Position numbers and translations under genes: made by a program
Assembly (NCBI GenBank): GCA_029262975.1
Contig: JAJCYJ010000821.1
Location: 1-9,325 of the forward strand
Direction: 5' to 3'
Origin: Saprospiraceae bacterium
GTDB lineage: Bacteria; Bacteroidota; Bacteroidia; Chitinophagales; Saprospiraceae
Length of the DNA: 9,325 nucleotides
In this document: positions 6,646-9,325 of the stretch, piece after piece
Layout of the letters: every line of letters starts with the position of its first letter
Numbering within the stretch: the first letter of the stretch is position 1
The notes under the pieces: model-generated
What the model was told of the DNA's origin: nothing
What the model saw: only the letters and a program-made list of their open reading frames with translations
The model's database searches: none

Positions 6646-6803
6646 AGATAGGAGGTGCTTATAGGTGAGGGAACAAACATTTCTCAATCAAGAATAGGAG
6701 ATGAAATGCACTGAATTAGTTATGATTTGTCTCTGTTCAATCAATTATTCTTTCCCGATTCCATTCTTTAATTATCTTTAAATTTAACAAAACCTTTTCA
6801 TGC

Positions 6804-8123
6804 ATGACCAACGATAAAAAACAATCCTCTAAAAATATCATCATTTGCCTCGATGGTACCGGTAATGAATATGGAGAAAATCTTTCTAATGTCGTCAAAA
6901 TATTTCGAATGCTCGAGCGGGAGCCGGGCAAGCAAGTTGCTTTCTATGATCCTGGTGTCGGTACGATAGAGGATCCATCATATAAGACTGGAATCGCAAA
7001 GAAAATCAACCTTGCACTTGGTATGGGTTTTGGCCGCGGACTGATGAAGAACATGATCGAGGCTTATACTTATCTGATGGAACAGTATGAGGATGGGGAC
7101 AAGGTTTTTATATTCGGATTCAGCCGGGGTGCCTATACAGCCAGAGCGCTAGCAGCGTTCATTAAGGAGTGCGGTCTATTTGAGCGGGGAGCAGGCAACA
7201 TGTTGCCTTATGCGATGAAGTTTTTTCTGGATAAGGCACCAGAAGGTGAGGAGGAGAAAACAAAATTCTATAAAGTTTTATCAGGCTTCAGAGGTACATA
7301 TGGACGGCTGTTGAATCGCCATGGAGATCCAAGATATCCTGAAAAGAAAGGGAAGGCAAAACCAAACTACCAACTCCGAATCCACTTCCTGGGTTTGTTT
7401 GACACAGTCAAGAGTTATGGCATGGGAAAGAACCCGGTAATCCTTCGTAACGAAACAAAGAATGATAGTGTGCTAAATGTAAGACATGCGCTTGCCATAG
7501 ATGAACGAAGAGCTTTCTTTCACCAGATGCACTGGAAATCATCAAGACCCGAGCGTCAGACTTGCAAGGAGGTGTGGTTTGCAGGAGTCCATTCCGATGT
7601 AGGAGGCAGCTATCCGGAGCCGGAGTCAGGGTTGGCGGAAGTCGCACTTGAGTGGATGGTTCACGAGGCTTGCACCTATGGCATGAAAGTCGATCTCGAA
7701 CGCTATGGGATCACCTTACAGAAGAATCAGGACGATCAAGGCAATTGGATTCCTCTCTCTGTCAAAGACGAGGACAAAGGAAAATATACAGGTCCAAATG
7801 CGCTCGCGGATGCTCATGAGTCCTTACAGGGCGGACTATGGAAGACCCTTCAAATATTTCCTAAAGGACTCGAACCCTGGGAAGAAAGTAAAAACTTTAG
7901 GACAATCAAAAGTGAAAAGGAGCGACTTAATACGGAAGAGGATAATAACCCTATTATCGTGCATCAGAGCGTAATAGATCGAATCAACGCAGATATCGGA
8001 TACCTGCCTAAAAATCTTCTGAAAAGCATCGGGGGCGACATCAATGCCCTGCCGAAATCGAACATAGAACAGACAATACCTACCGAGGAAGTATTTGGTT
8101 CTGGATTAAATCTGGAAGGGTAG
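6804..8123 (+). CDS. DUF2235 alpha/beta-hydrolase (Tle1-type phospholipase family)
   Basis: A 439-residue protein with a DUF2235 domain over about residues 10-355. Marks in order: IICLDGTGN at 13-21, YDPGVGT at 48-54, the nucleophile elbow GFSRGAYTAR at 105-114 (S107), FLGLFDTV at 195-202, VRHALAIDERR at 226-236, and WFAGVHSDVGGSY at 258-270 with likely catalytic acid D265. DAHESL at 336-341 offers H338 as the candidate base. The family includes the type VI secretion lipase Tle1 and many uncharacterised stand-alone hydrolases from bacteria and fungi. There is no signal peptide or membrane span. The last 80 or so residues are charged, end in an unmatched tail, and contain no recognised domain. 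No VgrG, PAAR, Hcp or lipoprotein immunity gene lies nearby, so an effector role is not supported. It stands 158 bp after the SDR, probably as a separate transcript. Confidence 0.9.
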   Translation: MTNDKKQSSKNIIICLDGTGNEYGENLSNVVKIFRMLEREPGKQVAFYDPGVGTIEDPSYKTGIAKKINLALGMGFGRGLMKNMIEAYTYLMEQYEDGDKVFIFGFSRGAYTARALAAFIKECGLFERGAGNMLPYAMKFFLDKAPEGEEEKTKFYKVLSGFRGTYGRLLNRHGDPRYPEKKGKAKPNYQLRIHFLGLFDTVKSYGMGKNPVILRNETKNDSVLNVRHALAIDERRAFFHQMHWKSSRPERQTCKEVWFAGVHSDVGGSYPEPESGLAEVALEWMVHEACTYGMKVDLERYGITLQKNQDDQGNWIPLSVKDEDKGKYTGPNALADAHESLQGGLWKTLQIFPKGLEPWEESKNFRTIKSEKERLNTEEDNNPIIVHQSVIDRINADIGYLPKNLLKSIGGDINALPKSNIEQTIPTEEVFGSGLNLEG

Positions 8124-8162
8124 TACTTCGGGTTGGCCAGGCACTTTTATATTCCTACAGTT

Positions 8163-8183
8163 CGATGGATCCTTTAGGCATCG
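8163..8183. terminator. Weak inverted repeat between convergent DUF2235 and GGT genes
   Basis: CGATG (8163-8167) pairs with CATCG (8179-8183) around an 11-base interior that itself contains CC/GG arms. It lies in the 84-bp gap between two convergent stops, 39 bp after the DUF2235 stop, and is followed by the T-rich GTTCTTATTC. The stem is short, so the terminator call rests largely on position. Confidence 0.22.
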
Positions 8184-8207
8184 GTTCTTATTCGGATAAT
8201 TTATTGG

Positions 8208-9325
8208 TTACCAACCAATTCCATAATCTTCTCCGTGATTACTGGAACCACCCCACATACTGCCATTTTTCCAATCAAAAAAGATGGCATTTAGGGGTCC
8301 GGATGTCCGATCATTAACTTCTAATTTATAGCCCATCTCCCGGAGCTTTTTCCGTGTCCAATAGGGCGTAGAACTGTGAATCAACATTTTACCGGGACTG
8401 ATCTCGTGGTTGCCAAAAGAACCCCTCATTTGAAAACTATTCATATTGGCGGCTTCAACGGCTTCCTGGACATTCATGCCAAATTCTACCATATTCAGAA
8501 AAAATTGCAGCGAATTCTGATCCTGGCTATCTCCACCTTGTACGGCAAAAGAAATATAAGGTCTGTCATCCTTTAAAGCCATACTTGGTGTTAAAGTGGC
8601 CCTTGGACGTTTACCCGGTTCCACAACATTGTACGGGTTTTCTTCGGGCCTCAACACAAAACTTTGCATCCGCTGACTCAGCCCTACACCAGTGCGACCA
8701 GCAATTACAGCCGGTACCCATCCACCACTTGGAGTGATCGAGACCACCCAGCCATCAGCGTCCGCAGTCTGTATAGAGGTCGTGCCCGAATAAAAAATAT
8801 CATCTATCGGAAATTCATCATTGATGTCTCCTTCATGATCGATCGCCGAAGTGGCCTCATTGGACCAATTCTCTAATAAATCCAAAAAAGGATTGATTTC
8901 ATCCTGGTATGGATAAGGATCTCCGGGCATCGCTTTCGGATCGTTCTTCTCCCAATTAATTTGTGCCAGTCGGGATTGCGCATATTCTTCTGATAGTAGC
9001 CCTTTCATAGGTTCTTTCGGTTCAAAATAGGGATCTCCATAATAAAAATCTCTGTCTGCAAAACTCAAATTTATCACCTGGTATAACATATGCAGGTATC
9101 GTGCAGTGTTATATTCCATGCCGGACAAGTCTAGATGCTCTATCATATTCAAGGCTTGGAGCATTACCGGACTTTGAACCCATGAAGTTAGTTTATAGAC
9201 ATCGATTCCCTTATAGTTTACCATCTCCGGCTCTTCTATATACACCTGCCATTTATCAAGATCTTCCATGGTTATCAATCCTCCTTGTTCTTGTGTTCCC
9301 CGTACCAATTCTTCGGCTATATCTC
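8208..9325 (-). CDS. Gamma-glutamyltransferase-family protein (N-terminus beyond window)
   Basis: The frame is open to the right edge (371 full codons seen), so the start lies outside; an in-frame TTG at 9308 is internal. The visible part begins in the large-subunit region (GGLITMEDLDKWQVYIEEP, then SFADRDFYYGDP) and reaches the autoprocessing site SGTTS. Its first Thr (8783-8781) is the predicted nucleophile released by self-cleavage, giving a small subunit of 191 residues, the usual size. Small-subunit marks include KRPRATLTPSMAL, VQGGDSQDQ (GG at 8532-8537, the likely oxyanion hole) and a C-terminal GGSSNHGEDYGIGW. Canonical enzymes have PSSGG, TTHYS and PGGSR at matching places; here these read TSWVQS, TTSIQ and QGGDS, placing it in a divergent branch that also holds YwrD-like proteins. 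Family members hydrolyse or transfer gamma-glutamyl groups, usually in the periplasm; a signal peptide would lie off-window. Substrate uncertain. Confidence 0.9.
   Translation of the reverse strand, partial: DIAEELVRGTQEQGGLITMEDLDKWQVYIEEPEMVNYKGIDVYKLTSWVQSPVMLQALNMIEHLDLSGMEYNTARYLHMLYQVINLSFADRDFYYGDPYFEPKEPMKGLLSEEYAQSRLAQINWEKNDPKAMPGDPYPYQDEINPFLDLLENWSNEATSAIDHEGDINDEFPIDDIFYSGTTSIQTADADGWVVSITPSGGWVPAVIAGRTGVGLSQRMQSFVLRPEENPYNVVEPGKRPRATLTPSMALKDDRPYISFAVQGGDSQDQNSLQFFLNMVEFGMNVQEAVEAANMNSFQMRGSFGNHEISPGKMLIHSSTPYWTRKKLREMGYKLEVNDRTSGPLNAIFFDWKNGSMWGGSSNHGEDYGIGW

Noticed and set aside
6253..6687. 144-codon and 99-codon minus-strand open frames opposite the SDR
   Set aside because: They overlap the catalytic part of a clearly real SDR gene, with compositions typical of antisense shadows.
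6773..6780. TATCTTTA as a Bacteroidota -7 element (TAnnTTTG) for the DUF2235 gene
   Set aside because: The last base differs from the consensus and there is no TTG at the expected -33 distance; near matches at 2203-2210 and before the MDR gene also fail at one base.
6778..6787. TTAAATTTAA palindrome just before the DUF2235 start
   Set aside because: A 10-bp palindrome of only A and T in AT-rich DNA is expected by chance.
6804..8123. DUF2235 gene as part of a type VI secretion or defence island
   Set aside because: No VgrG, PAAR, Hcp, immunity, nuclease or other defence gene is visible on either side in the window.

Overview
The window looks like ordinary chromosomal DNA from a Bacteroidota-type bacterium. 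By eye it is AT-rich (roughly 40% GC). Most genes lack a clear Shine-Dalgarno sequence and have A/T-rich bases before the start codon. The protein families present (DUF819, KduD-like SDR, divergent gamma-glutamyltransferase, DUF2235) are common in that phylum. This is inference; there is no rRNA or marker gene to settle it. I see no tRNA, rRNA, CRISPR array, insertion sequence or integrase.

Layout, left to right: (1) the N-terminal 330 codons of a DUF819 multi-pass membrane protein on the minus strand, running off the left edge; (2) divergent from it across 47 bp, a zinc-independent quinone oxidoreductase/VAT-1-like MDR enzyme (+); (3) a small probably exported SnoaL/NTF2-like protein (+); (4) a plasmid pRiA4b ORF-3-like protein on the minus strand with a GTG start; (5) divergent from it, a class I O-methyltransferase of the caffeoyl-CoA type (+); (6, 7) a tight two-gene unit (+) with a zinc-type MDR dehydrogenase and a KduD-like SDR, 24 bp apart; (8) a stand-alone DUF2235 alpha/beta-hydrolase (+), related to the catalytic part of type VI Tle1 phospholipases; (9) convergent with it, the C-terminal part of a gamma-glutamyltransferase-family protein on the minus strand, running off the right edge.

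How the genes work together: only the MDR+SDR pair (4834-6645) makes a convincing functional unit. It resembles pairs in which one dehydrogenase oxidises a sugar acid or polyol to a keto intermediate and the second reduces it at that or another carbon. The other genes look like separate transcription units, judging by strand changes and gaps of 80-315 bp.

Three start sites were judged by eye. The MDR gene should start at 4834 rather than 4771, the SDR at the ATG 5875 rather than a TTG nine bases upstream, and the pRiA4b-like gene uses GTG at 3603. The most notable features are a zinc-type MDR enzyme that has lost three of the four structural-zinc cysteines, a hairpin-rich leader before it, a hairpin with CTATGT repeats before the O-methyltransferase, and a DUF2235 hydrolase without visible secretion partners. 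I did not find a convincing new multi-gene system.
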